Origin: Bacteroidota bacterium
GTDB taxonomy: Bacteria > Bacteroidota > Bacteroidia > UKL13-3
Direction of reading: 5' to 3'
NCBI GenBank assembly: GCA_947462865.1
Contig: CANHRW010000076.1
Coordinates: 1 to 8,684, forward strand
DNA length: 8,684 bases
Position numbers and translations under genes: made by a program. This document shows positions 1-6,717 of the stretch, piece after piece (position 1 is the stretch's first letter; each line of letters starts with the position of its first letter). Below the pieces are notes generated by a model. The model saw only the letters and a program-made list of their open reading frames with translations, had not been told where the DNA came from and did not search any database.

Positions 1-1
1 C

Positions 2-151
2 AATCATTTTACAGATGATCCTGCTTTTGACCCTAAATTGAATCTTACCTTTAACAAAGTTCAACACCGTGAAGTAAACGCAGCATTGAGCAATACGTTT
101 GGGTTTGGTGGTCACAATGCTTCGGTAATCATCAAAAAATTTACGAAGTAA
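2..151 (+). CDS. fabF: 3-oxoacyl-ACP synthase II (FabF), C-terminal fragment
   Basis: The last 49 codons of a beta-ketoacyl-ACP synthase are visible; the rest lies before the window. The fragment contains NTFGFGGHNA, the conserved end of the thiolase-fold KAS II enzymes. It matches the NSFGFGGTN element that carries the gatekeeper phenylalanine and the glycine loop next to the active site. Family knowledge: FabF condenses malonyl-ACP with a growing acyl-ACP in cytosolic type II fatty-acid synthesis. The catalytic Cys and His residues would be upstream and cannot be checked. The stop is TAA at 149-151. The next gene, rnc, begins within about 20 bp, and a fabF-rnc pairing is common in Bacteroidota. 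FabB or another KAS paralogue cannot be fully excluded from so short a piece, but the neighbour favours FabF. Confidence 0.88.
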   Translation, partial: NHFTDDPAFDPKLNLTFNKVQHREVNAALSNTFGFGGHNASVIIKKFTK

Positions 152-170
152 TTTGCGTTTTAAAGATTTG

Positions 171-944
171 ATGTTTGCGATATGGCCCTTTGTTAACAAG
201 GAAAAAAGGGTCCTCTCTAAACAAATCAAACAAATTACTGGTTTTTTCCCTGCAAGCTTACATTGTTATGAGCAAGCACTCAGGCACCATTCTGCCTCAA
301 GAGCCATTCATCAAAACGGTTCTAGAGATAGTAACGAAAGGCTTGAATACCTTGGTGATGCCATGTTAAATGCAGTAGTTGCAGAATACCTCTTCAAAAA
401 ATTTCCTTACCAAGACGAAGGTTTTTTAACCCAAATGCGGTCTAAAATTGTCAGCAGAGAAAGCCTGAATGAACTTGCATTAAAAATTCAGCTCAACAAA
501 TTGGTGGTTTACGACAAAAGAACCATGCAAAACCTGACTTTACGCAACAGTATATTTGGCAATGCATTGGAAGCCTTTTTAGGAGCTATTTTTTTAGATG
601 GTGGCTTTTATACTTGCAGGAAATTTATCCTAGAAAAACTGATTAAATTCCACGTAGATGTAGACAAGTTGCAGCGTACAGAAACCAATTTCAAAGGCCG
701 CTTAATTGAGCAAGGTCAGAAAGAAGCTGTACCTGTTGAATTTTTAACCGAAGAGAACACCATTGGGAAGCAAAAAATATTTGTTGTTAGCGCGGTATAC
801 AACAACCAAATCATTGGATTGGCCGAAAACCTAAACAAGAAAAAAGCTGAGCAACTTGCCGCACAAAAGGCACTTGAAAAATTGGCTCAAATGCCCAATG
901 CCCAAGCTTCTAATTTTGATTCAAAGCAGCTTCAGGATAATTAA
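171..944 (+). CDS. rnc: Ribonuclease III
   Basis: Cytosolic endonuclease that cuts double-stranded RNA, processing rRNA precursors and structured mRNAs. Numbering from the ATG at 171 (257 aa), the signature ERLEYLGDA lies at 56-64, giving E56, E59 and D63, the counterparts of E. coli E38, E41 and D45. The second acidic site lies in GNALEAFLGA (130-139), with E134 matching catalytic E117. N131 stands where E. coli has D114. A double-stranded-RNA-binding domain follows at about 172-238, ending in the basic helix KKKAEQLAAQKALEKL. Start choice: a TTG at 153 would add six residues and lies 1 bp after the fabF stop. I prefer ATG 171 because the N-terminal extension then has usual family length, but neither site has a clear Shine-Dalgarno sequence. 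Probably co-transcribed with fabF. The 3' end overlaps convergent truA by 35 bp. Confidence 0.95.
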   Translation: MFAIWPFVNKEKRVLSKQIKQITGFFPASLHCYEQALRHHSASRAIHQNGSRDSNERLEYLGDAMLNAVVAEYLFKKFPYQDEGFLTQMRSKIVSRESLNELALKIQLNKLVVYDKRTMQNLTLRNSIFGNALEAFLGAIFLDGGFYTCRKFILEKLIKFHVDVDKLQRTETNFKGRLIEQGQKEAVPVEFLTEENTIGKQKIFVVSAVYNNQIIGLAENLNKKKAEQLAAQKALEKLAQMPNAQASNFDSKQLQDN

Positions 945-1662
945 TTTGGGTTAAAAACAAACCCTGTGGCGGTACTGATTGTCCTGCTTTTGAACGATTT
1001 TTACTTTCTAAAATAGCTCTAAAATCAGATGTGTTTATTTTACCTAAGCCTACATCTACAAGGGTACCAACAATAGCTCTTACCATATTCCTTAAAAAAC
1101 GGTTGGCAGTAATTTCAAATACCAATTTGTCTCCTGGTTTTTGTAGCCACAAAGCATGGCTAATATTGCAATCAAATGTTTTGACTTGGGTTTTAACCTT
1201 ACTGAAACATTCAAAATTTGTGTATTCAAGCAGTAATTTTGCAGCCTCATTCATAGCATTTACATTCAATTGAGGTGTGTAAATCCAACACAGGTCTCTT
1301 TCAAAAGGAGTTGGTTTAGTAGCAATGATATAATTGTATGTTCGGGCAATGGCATCAAACCTGGCATGCAAAGTAGGTGTTACCAATATTATTCTTTGAA
1401 TAACAATATCTGCAGGTAGCAGCGCATTGAGTTGGTAACTTATTTGGCTTGTTTCAATTTCAAAATCAATGTCAAAATGAGCAAAATATTGAGAGGCATG
1501 AACGCCAGTATCGGTTCTGCCACACCCAGTAATTGAGGTTGGACTTTTTAACAAAACAGCTAGTTTATCTTCTATAGTAGCCTGCACTGATGAGGCATTG
1601 TCTTGAATTTGCCATCCGTGATATGCTTGGCCATGAAATGCCAGTTCAATAAAATAGCGCAT
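910..1662 (-). CDS. truA: tRNA pseudouridine(38-40) synthase TruA
   Basis: Converts uridines 38-40 in the anticodon arm of many tRNAs to pseudouridine. The 250 aa length is normal for the family. The catalytic aspartate is D51 in GCGRTDTGVHA (46-56), the hallmark TruA loop. LHARFDAIARTYNYII (98-113) supplies the conserved arginine and tyrosine region, with Y109 or Y111 near the active site. The third motif, NRFLRNMVRAIVGTLVDVG (187-205), is also intact, so the enzyme should be active. The ATG at 1662 is 7 bp after the stop of the upstream glycosyltransferase, implying one transcript. The last 35 bp are antisense to the end of rnc, leaving no room for a conventional terminator between the two genes. 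Confidence 0.96.
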   Translation of the reverse strand: MRYFIELAFHGQAYHGWQIQDNASSVQATIEDKLAVLLKSPTSITGCGRTDTGVHASQYFAHFDIDFEIETSQISYQLNALLPADIVIQRIILVTPTLHARFDAIARTYNYIIATKPTPFERDLCWIYTPQLNVNAMNEAAKLLLEYTNFECFSKVKTQVKTFDCNISHALWLQKPGDKLVFEITANRFLRNMVRAIVGTLVDVGLGKINTSDFRAILESKNRSKAGQSVPPQGLFLTQINYPEAALNQN

Positions 1663-1669
1663 AAGAAAC

Positions 1670-2896
1670 TTAGTTGAGACCCTTCTCTTGAACTTTTTGT
1701 TGTATCAAGCTCTTCAATTCATCTACCCTGTGTTTCCAGGTATTTTGCTTGCTAATTTCTACCAATTGGTTTTTCCTTTCTTCGGTAAAATTATTGAGTG
1801 CTAAATCTATTTTTTGAAGAAATTCTTGGTGGTTATCTGCCAATTGAATTGAATCCTGAAACGATCGAATATCATCAGAAAAATTAGTAGAGACAACAGG
1901 TAAACCTAAAGCGAGATATTCATTTATTTTGAGCGGATAAATGCTCTCCGTTAATTGGTTTTTTAAGAATGGAATGATGGCACAATCTGCATGGCATAAA
2001 TAATCTTTGAGTTCGTTTATTGGCCTTGATCCTGTAAAAATAATATTTGGTAATTGTGACAATCCAAACTCATCTATGTCAGCTTGTTCATATAAACCCA
2101 CAAAAACCAAATAGTCATGTGGATGATTGGTGGCAATTTCATATAGCAATTGGTAGTCAATTCTAAGTTTACTGAGTTTGCCTGTAAACATAATTAACTT
2201 GCCTTTTAAGTGGGTTATTTCCTTTGGTTTAGGCGGCTTAGGGCTTGGTATATAAAATAAATTAGGATCTGCAGCATTGGCTATGCGAAATACTTGTTTC
2301 CCGTATTTTGCTAAGTTTTTGCATAATGAGAATGAACTAGCCACTACCAAATCTGATTGTTCTACTGCAATTTTTTCCATTCGAATACCATGTTTGGCAA
2401 TATATCCCTCCTGAGAAATGTCATCGCTAGACCGGTAAATTTTTAGAAGTGGCTGTAAACAGTTTTTAGGAATCACATTGTAATAAGTAGGCAAAAAAGA
2501 ATTGAAAAAAACATAGCGCTTAATGCCGTAGTCTTTGATAACTTTTTTTAATACATCTGCCACTAAGCCATTGTTGTAAACAGCCATCCAATCATAGAAT
2601 TTACCATCTGGAATAAAATTGATAGGTAAACTCATTCTGGGCGTCACTGAGGTAAATTTTATGCCGTCAATTGCAACTTCATGGTAAATATTCTTGCCAA
2701 ATAAAATGGCATCTTTACGTGTCGAATTGGGATCAATTTTTTTGAGCTTTAAAACATCCTTAAATGAGAAGGGTTTGTCTATGTAAAACACCCTCTGATT
2801 TTTTGCAAATTCCTTGGCAATACTCAACGTAGATGAATTGAGTGTATTGTCCCATCGGGCCAAACCTAAAATAATGAGGTCGTAATCTTGAGCCAT
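1670..2896 (-). CDS. GT-B fold glycosyltransferase (family 1/4 type)
   Basis: A 408 aa cytosolic or membrane-associated protein with the two-domain GT-B layout. The N-terminal half begins YDLIILGLARWDNTLNSST. The linker NAADPNLF (207-214) resembles the NGVD-x-x-F element of GT4 enzymes. The second Rossmann-like domain starts at IMFTGKLSKLRIDYQLL (235-251). The donor-binding region PLKINEYLALGLPVVST (321-337) contains E326 in the position of the conserved glutamate that contacts the nucleotide-sugar. No signal peptide or membrane helix is seen. By family, such enzymes transfer a sugar from a nucleotide donor in capsule, O-antigen or exopolysaccharide synthesis; the TuaH-like group is the nearest I can name from memory. 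Donor and acceptor cannot be told. It is not in a polysaccharide cluster here, lying instead 7 bp upstream of truA, with which it probably shares an mRNA. Confidence 0.85.
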   Translation of the reverse strand: MAQDYDLIILGLARWDNTLNSSTLSIAKEFAKNQRVFYIDKPFSFKDVLKLKKIDPNSTRKDAILFGKNIYHEVAIDGIKFTSVTPRMSLPINFIPDGKFYDWMAVYNNGLVADVLKKVIKDYGIKRYVFFNSFLPTYYNVIPKNCLQPLLKIYRSSDDISQEGYIAKHGIRMEKIAVEQSDLVVASSFSLCKNLAKYGKQVFRIANAADPNLFYIPSPKPPKPKEITHLKGKLIMFTGKLSKLRIDYQLLYEIATNHPHDYLVFVGLYEQADIDEFGLSQLPNIIFTGSRPINELKDYLCHADCAIIPFLKNQLTESIYPLKINEYLALGLPVVSTNFSDDIRSFQDSIQLADNHQEFLQKIDLALNNFTEERKNQLVEISKQNTWKHRVDELKSLIQQKVQEKGLN

Positions 2897-2965
2897 GTAT
2901 TGCTAGTGTGCTTAAATCATTGGTAAATTGTTAAATAATATTGAGTATTCCAAAGTTCTGTCCAA

Positions 2966-2998
2966 TTTTTTTAGGTTTTTTTAAGGTTTTTAAGTTTT
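2966..2998. repeat. Helically phased T-tracts (likely curved DNA)
   Basis: Runs of 7, 7, 5 and 4 thymines start at 2966, 2976, 2987 and 2995, separated by AGG, AAGG and AAG. The first three are centred 10 bp apart, close to one DNA turn. Phased A/T-tracts are known to give intrinsic curvature. Here they sit about 70-100 bp upstream of the glycosyltransferase start and 120-155 bp upstream of asnS. A promoter or nucleoid-protein role is inference. Confidence 0.5.
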
Positions 2999-3035
2999 AA
3001 TTCAATCTTCAATAGAACCGTTTGGTTGTAATTTG

Positions 3036-3051
3036 GCCTAATAACTTAGGC
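3036..3051. repeat. Perfect 6 bp inverted repeat upstream of asnS
   Basis: GCCTAA (3036-3041) pairs exactly with TTAGGC (3046-3051) around a TAAC loop. Two further T-A pairs are possible if G3035 is bulged. It ends 69 bp before the asnS start. There is no U-run after it, so it is not a typical terminator. It could be a protein-binding site or a 5' leader hairpin, and chance cannot be excluded at this length. A 4 bp stem, AACC/GGTT, lies just before it at 3016-3027. Confidence 0.4.
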
Positions 3052-3120
3052 AATATCTTAACAAATACTGTCGTTTTTTATTAATATTGAAGCATTATTT
3101 TAGACCCTATACAAATTTTC

Positions 3121-4644
3121 ATGCAAGAATTTTTAATCAAAGATTTAGCCTCTCAAGAAGGAAACGAAGTTACACTCAAAGGATGGGCAAGCAATAAAAG
3201 AGAAGGCAAAGGTTTGGCTTTTGTAATTTTAAGAGATGGTACAGGCTGGTGTCAGTGTGTAGTTGCTCAAGAAACAGTAAGTGAAGACTGTTTTGAAGAA
3301 GCTAAAAAAGTGAGCTTGGAAACCTCACTTGAAATTACCGGAAAAGTTGTAAAGGACGAAAAACAAATAGGTGGATACGAAATTCAAGTAAGTAACTTGC
3401 ATATCATTGGTCATTCAACTGATTACCCTATTGCAAAAAAAGAACATGGGGTAGATTTCTTAACAGACAACAGGCATTTGTGGCTCAGAAGTCAGAGACA
3501 ATGGGCTATCATGCGCATTAGAAACCGCATTATATTTGCCATACACGAGTTTTTTCAGAAAGATGGTTTTGTGCAAATGGACGCACCTATTTTTACTGGC
3601 AACGCTTGCGAGGGTACTTCAAATTTATTTGAAACAGATTTTTATGGAGATCCTGCTTACTTAAGTCAAAGCGGGCAGTTGTATGGTGAAGCAATGGCCT
3701 TTTCATTGGGTAAAATATACACCTTTGGGCCAACCTTCAGAGCAGAAAAATCAAAAACAAGAAGACATTTGAGCGAATTCTGGATGATAGAACCAGAAAT
3801 GATTTTCCATGATATTTTTGATAACATGGATTTAATTGAGCGCTTTTTAAGAGCAGTGGTAACTGCTGTTTTAAACGATTGCGAAAAAGAACTGGAAGCA
3901 GTAGGCAGAGATACTGCAATACTAAAAAACATCATCAAACCATTTCCAAGACTTACGTACGATGAAGCGGTTAAAATTATCAAAGGTGAGGTAAATGTAA
4001 ACGGCAAAAATGCAATTCAATCTTTGGAAGAAGAATTGGTAATTGTCAACAATAGAATAGCGGCTATTTTAGAAGAAATTCAAACCAGAGAAGAAAAAAT
4101 TAAAACACCTGGTATGAAAAAGGGTGAAATTGGTTTCAATCAGGCGCAAATAGACAAACTCAAACAAGAACTAGCCGATTTAGAAGAACAAAATAGAAAC
4201 ATACCTCAATGGTTAAACAGTGCCAAAAATTTTGAGTATGGCAATGATTTTGGAGGTTCTGATGAGACCGTTTTAACCCGCTTGTTTGATGTGCCAATTA
4301 TGGTTTACAATTGGCCACATGAAGTAAAAGCTTTTTACTTAAAAAGAGACCCTAACGACAGCCGATTTGCACGTGGTGTAGACACCTTGGCTCCGGAGGG
4401 TTACGGAGAAATAGTGGGTGGTGGAGAAAGAGAAACTGATGTAAACTTATTGATTGATAAAATCAAAGAACACCAATTGCCAATGGAAGCTTTTGAATGG
4501 TATTTAGATTTACGTCGATATGGCACAGTGCCTCATGCAGGTTTTGGATTGGGCTTAGAAAGATTGGTCACTTGGGTATGCAAATTGCCGCATGTGAGAG
4601 AGAGCATTCCATTTCCTAGAATGTATGGCAGGTTATTGCCATAA
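3121..4644 (+). CDS. asnS: Asparaginyl-tRNA synthetase with helical insertion
   Basis: Class IIb aminoacyl-tRNA synthetase that charges tRNA-Asn with asparagine, using ATP, in the cytosol. The anticodon-binding OB-fold covers about residues 1-105 (VTLKGWASNKR at 17-27). Catalytic motif 2 is GPTFRAEKSKTRRHLSEFW (203-221), and motif 3 is GFGLGLERL (474-482) with the ATP-binding arginine. GEIVGGGERE (429-438) is the conserved strand before motif 3. AsnRS rather than AspRS is inferred from overall pattern, from the absence of an AspRS-type GAD domain, and because a clear aspS is present elsewhere in the window. The 507 aa length exceeds the usual 430-470 because of a segment at about 292-366, predicted as two long charged helices joined by a short turn. 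The start ATG has no Shine-Dalgarno. The gene ends in TAA-TAG-TGA, three consecutive in-frame stops. Confidence 0.93.
   Translation: MQEFLIKDLASQEGNEVTLKGWASNKREGKGLAFVILRDGTGWCQCVVAQETVSEDCFEEAKKVSLETSLEITGKVVKDEKQIGGYEIQVSNLHIIGHSTDYPIAKKEHGVDFLTDNRHLWLRSQRQWAIMRIRNRIIFAIHEFFQKDGFVQMDAPIFTGNACEGTSNLFETDFYGDPAYLSQSGQLYGEAMAFSLGKIYTFGPTFRAEKSKTRRHLSEFWMIEPEMIFHDIFDNMDLIERFLRAVVTAVLNDCEKELEAVGRDTAILKNIIKPFPRLTYDEAVKIIKGEVNVNGKNAIQSLEEELVIVNNRIAAILEEIQTREEKIKTPGMKKGEIGFNQAQIDKLKQELADLEEQNRNIPQWLNSAKNFEYGNDFGGSDETVLTRLFDVPIMVYNWPHEVKAFYLKRDPNDSRFARGVDTLAPEGYGEIVGGGERETDVNLLIDKIKEHQLPMEAFEWYLDLRRYGTVPHAGFGLGLERLVTWVCKLPHVRESIPFPRMYGRLLP
3994..4218 (+). other. Predicted coiled-coil hairpin insertion within AsnRS
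   Basis: Residues 292-366 of AsnRS interrupt the catalytic domain between motifs 2 and 3. Helix one, about 296-327 (SLEEELVIVNNRIAAILEEI and beyond), and helix two, about 340-360 (NQAQIDKLKQELADLEEQNR), show heptad-like spacing of Leu/Ile with Glu/Lys/Gln between. They are joined by a Gly-, Pro- and Lys-containing turn (TPGMKKGEIGF). The flanks DEAVKIIKG and FGGSDETVLTRLFD read straight on as synthetase core. The insertion stays in frame, so it is not an artefact of frameshift. Confidence 0.65.
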
Positions 4645-4653
4645 TAGTGATCG

Positions 4654-5793
4654 ATGAACCTGAACAAGAATTTATTACTTACATACCTCTTACTTGGACT
4701 GTTTTGTTTGCATTCCTTTAAGATTGTTGCACAAGCATCCAGATTGGAGCGCTGTATCAATTGGGGATACAAAATTATAGAAGGCGATACAGCCAAACAC
4801 AAAAAGAGCTTTTTAATACTATTGCCCATTTGGGGGGTTTCCCCTGAAACTGGATGGCAGTTGGGTTTGTCATCGGGCTTTGTCATGCGGTTAAGCAACG
4901 ATAGTATAACCAGACCCTCTCTGGCCAGATTAAATTGGCAATTTACAGAGTTTAAACAATTGAGTATTCGGCCAACAATTGATTTATTTTTTAAACAGAA
5001 TACCTATTATTTAAAAGGACAATTTGTTTACAACGATTTCAATGAATATTTCTGGGGTATTGGCAATCAAACACCAGATATAGATAAAGAACAAAACGAG
5101 TTCAAACAAATGAAATTAAATTTTCGTTTGCTCAAACAAAACATAAAAGGTTTGTATATAGGCCCACAATTGCAGTACGAAAAATTGTTTCAAATGGAAC
5201 TTGGCCCTAAATACTTCAATCAAGCAATTCCTGGTTTACGTGGTTTTGAAAGTTTTGGACTTGGATTGGTATTGGTGTATGATAACCGTGACGAAATTTT
5301 TTACTCTAAAAAAGGATCTTATATTGAAATTTCAGGTTTGTGGCAAAACAAAAATCTGGCTGGACAATACAGTTACGAAAATTATTTTATTGATGCCCGA
5401 CATTTCAAACAACTGTGGAAAGACAATGTGTTGGCATTTCAATTCTTGGCCAATTTTAACAATGGCAACATTCCATACAGACAACTCGCTACTTTGGGCA
5501 ACGAAAACTACATGAGAGGCTACTACAATGGCCGGTACAGAGACAAACACCTCTTTAGCTTTCAGACCGAATTAAGAACCGTTATTTGGGGCCCATTGGG
5601 CGCTGTATTGTTTGGCGGATTGGGCAATGTCGGCAATACAATTGCTGATTTGTCGACGCATATAAAACCCAATTATGGATTGGGAATTCGAGGAGTTTTA
5701 CTCAGAAAAGACCATATCAATTTTAGAATTGATTGGGGGTTTGGGGAAGAAAAGAACAAAGGCCTATACCTTACACTTCATGAGGCGTTTTAA
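4654..5793 (+). CDS. Omp85/BamA-type outer-membrane barrel protein without POTRA domains
   Basis: A 379 aa exported protein. An N-terminal signal peptide is visible: KN followed by the hydrophobic stretch LLLTYLLLGLFCLHSF, with probable cleavage after VAQA at about residue 28. The mature part is rich in alternating aromatic/polar beta-strands. It has the surface-antigen (Omp85) strand element LVYDNRDEIFYSKKGSYIEI (207-226), MRGYYNGRYRD (287-297) in the position of the VRGF/Y motif of the lumenal loop L6, and a C-terminal phenylalanine typical of BAM-inserted barrels. No POTRA repeats fit between the signal and the barrel, unlike full BamA or TamA. Short barrels of this kind are known in Bacteroidota, but their roles are mostly unassigned, so I propose no substrate. 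It starts 9 bp after the asnS stop in the same frame and is probably co-transcribed with it. A weak hairpin lies just downstream. Confidence 0.82.
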   Translation: MNLNKNLLLTYLLLGLFCLHSFKIVAQASRLERCINWGYKIIEGDTAKHKKSFLILLPIWGVSPETGWQLGLSSGFVMRLSNDSITRPSLARLNWQFTEFKQLSIRPTIDLFFKQNTYYLKGQFVYNDFNEYFWGIGNQTPDIDKEQNEFKQMKLNFRLLKQNIKGLYIGPQLQYEKLFQMELGPKYFNQAIPGLRGFESFGLGLVLVYDNRDEIFYSKKGSYIEISGLWQNKNLAGQYSYENYFIDARHFKQLWKDNVLAFQFLANFNNGNIPYRQLATLGNENYMRGYYNGRYRDKHLFSFQTELRTVIWGPLGAVLFGGLGNVGNTIADLSTHIKPNYGLGIRGVLLRKDHINFRIDWGFGEEKNKGLYLTLHEAF

Positions 5794-5800
5794 ACTACCT

Positions 5801-5824
5801 ATAATAGCGTAATTGCGGTATTAT
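5801..5824. terminator. Possible bidirectional terminator between convergent genes
   Basis: ATAATA (5801-5806) pairs with TATTAT (5819-5824). After a G/G mismatch, CG (5808-5809) pairs with CG (5816-5817), leaving a 6 nt loop. It fills the 30 bp gap between the barrel gene and the convergent ppx gene and touches the ppx stop codon. The stem is AT-rich and weak and has no long U-tract on either side, so the placement is the main support. Confidence 0.35.
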
Positions 5825-6711
5825 TAATCGTTTGCGAACTTGTGATACAGGTGCAACAAAATACCATCTTTTAAACCTGTATTGGCAGGCGCTTGAATGG
5901 TAGTTATATTGGCCCAATTTAAAATACGTAAATAAATATCTGCTGACACGTCTATGATATCGGCCCTATCTGGATTTAATTTCAGTTGTTCAATTCTTTC
6001 TTGTACAGCCATCTTAGAAACTTTTCTGTGAAAACGTTTAAGTTGTTCAGCTGTAAATACGGCGCCATTTGAACCTTCATTGATGAGGTGTGCAATTTTA
6101 TTGATGGTACCGCTCGTTACAATGGCTTCTATTGGATGAAAACCTGCTGTTTTATGCTGTACCCAATGCTCAATGGTTTGCCAAGTTTTTTCTTTAACCG
6201 CTCCATCTATGGCGCGCACAGTACCCAAATCAAACGATACAGAATTGATGATTTTACAATTACTAATGAGTGTCATTTCGGTACTACCTCCTCCCACATC
6301 AATGGTTAAATAGTTTTTGTCTTTTTGAAACAAATGTTGAACCGAATTCAATATCAGTTCACTTTCTTTTTTACCATTGATAATTTGTATTTTTAAACCC
6401 AATTTTTCTTGAACCAAATTGGCTAATTTTTCACCATTCTTTGCTTCTCTCATAGCTGATGTAGCACAGGCCATGTAATGGTCAACCTCAAAAGCTTCCA
6501 ACATGAATTTATAGGCTGCCATGGCCTTCAAAAACATTTTTCTTTTGTCTTTGCTAATGTGTTTGTCTTTAAAGGCATCATCGCCTAAACGTACCGGAAT
6601 GCGAACAAATTCAACTTTTTTAAATGGCTCTTTCCCTGGGTCGTTTTCTACTGTTCGTACAATTTGTAAACGAACTGCATTTGAACCTATATCAATTGCT
6701 GCTAATTTCAT
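5824..6711 (-). CDS. Ppx/GppA family phosphatase (exopolyphosphatase-like)
   Basis: A 295 aa member of the ASKHA-fold phosphatases that cleave inorganic polyphosphate from its ends and/or remove the gamma-phosphate of pppGpp. Visible signatures are AAIDIGSNAVRL (4-15, phosphate-1 loop with D7), ATSAMREAKNG (83-93), GKKESELI (113-120) with E116 in the position of the catalytic glutamate of E. coli PPX (E121), IDVGGGSTE (137-145, phosphate-2 loop), PDRADII (247-253) and the closing GLKDGIL (279-285). Only the two actin-like domains are present. The C-terminal HD-like domains of the roughly 500 aa E. coli enzyme are absent, as in other short Ppx proteins of this phylum. Which substrate it prefers cannot be read from sequence. 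It is the last gene of a probable three-gene operon, starting 6 bp after the acyltransferase stop. Confidence 0.9.
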   Translation of the reverse strand: MKLAAIDIGSNAVRLQIVRTVENDPGKEPFKKVEFVRIPVRLGDDAFKDKHISKDKRKMFLKAMAAYKFMLEAFEVDHYMACATSAMREAKNGEKLANLVQEKLGLKIQIINGKKESELILNSVQHLFQKDKNYLTIDVGGGSTEMTLISNCKIINSVSFDLGTVRAIDGAVKEKTWQTIEHWVQHKTAGFHPIEAIVTSGTINKIAHLINEGSNGAVFTAEQLKRFHRKVSKMAVQERIEQLKLNPDRADIIDVSADIYLRILNWANITTIQAPANTGLKDGILLHLYHKFAND

Positions 6712-6717
6712 AAACGT

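Larger units (their letters stand above)
2897..3120. promoter_or_regulatory. Divergent intergenic region between the glycosyltransferase gene and asnS
   Basis: This 224 bp AT-rich region separates two divergently transcribed genes and must hold both promoters. I could not find a convincing Bacteroidota -33/-7 pair (TTTG and TAnnTTTG) for either direction. TAATATTG at 3082-3089 is one mismatch from the -7 consensus on the asnS strand, but it lacks a good -33 partner. Visible structure consists of four T-tracts spaced about one helical turn apart (2966-2998), a small inverted repeat AACC/GGTT (3016-3027), and a perfect 6 bp inverted repeat GCCTAA/TTAGGC with a TAAC loop (3036-3051). I saw no small ORF with a plausible start in it. 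Confidence 0.6.

Noticed and set aside
153..170. TTG start for rnc at 153
   Set aside because: It is possible, but the ATG at 171 gives a normal N-terminal length and TTG is a weaker start. There is no Shine-Dalgarno to decide, so it is noted as an alternative only.
3028..3035. TGTAATTTGG as a -7 promoter element for asnS
   Set aside because: The spacing inside the element is one base short of TAnnTTTG and there is no convincing -33 element at the right distance.
3666..4007. Open frame of 113 codons antisense to asnS
   Set aside because: It lies wholly inside the strongly conserved AsnRS catalytic core on the other strand and has no recognisable family pattern.
4684..4725. Lipoprotein signal in the barrel protein (Cys18 in GLFC)
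   Set aside because: The residue before the cysteine is Phe, which does not fit a lipobox. A signal peptidase I site after VAQA fits better.
4533..4898. Antisense open frame across the asnS/barrel junction
   Set aside because: It is opposite two well-supported genes, has no domain pattern and no promoter, and its composition is that of a shadow frame.
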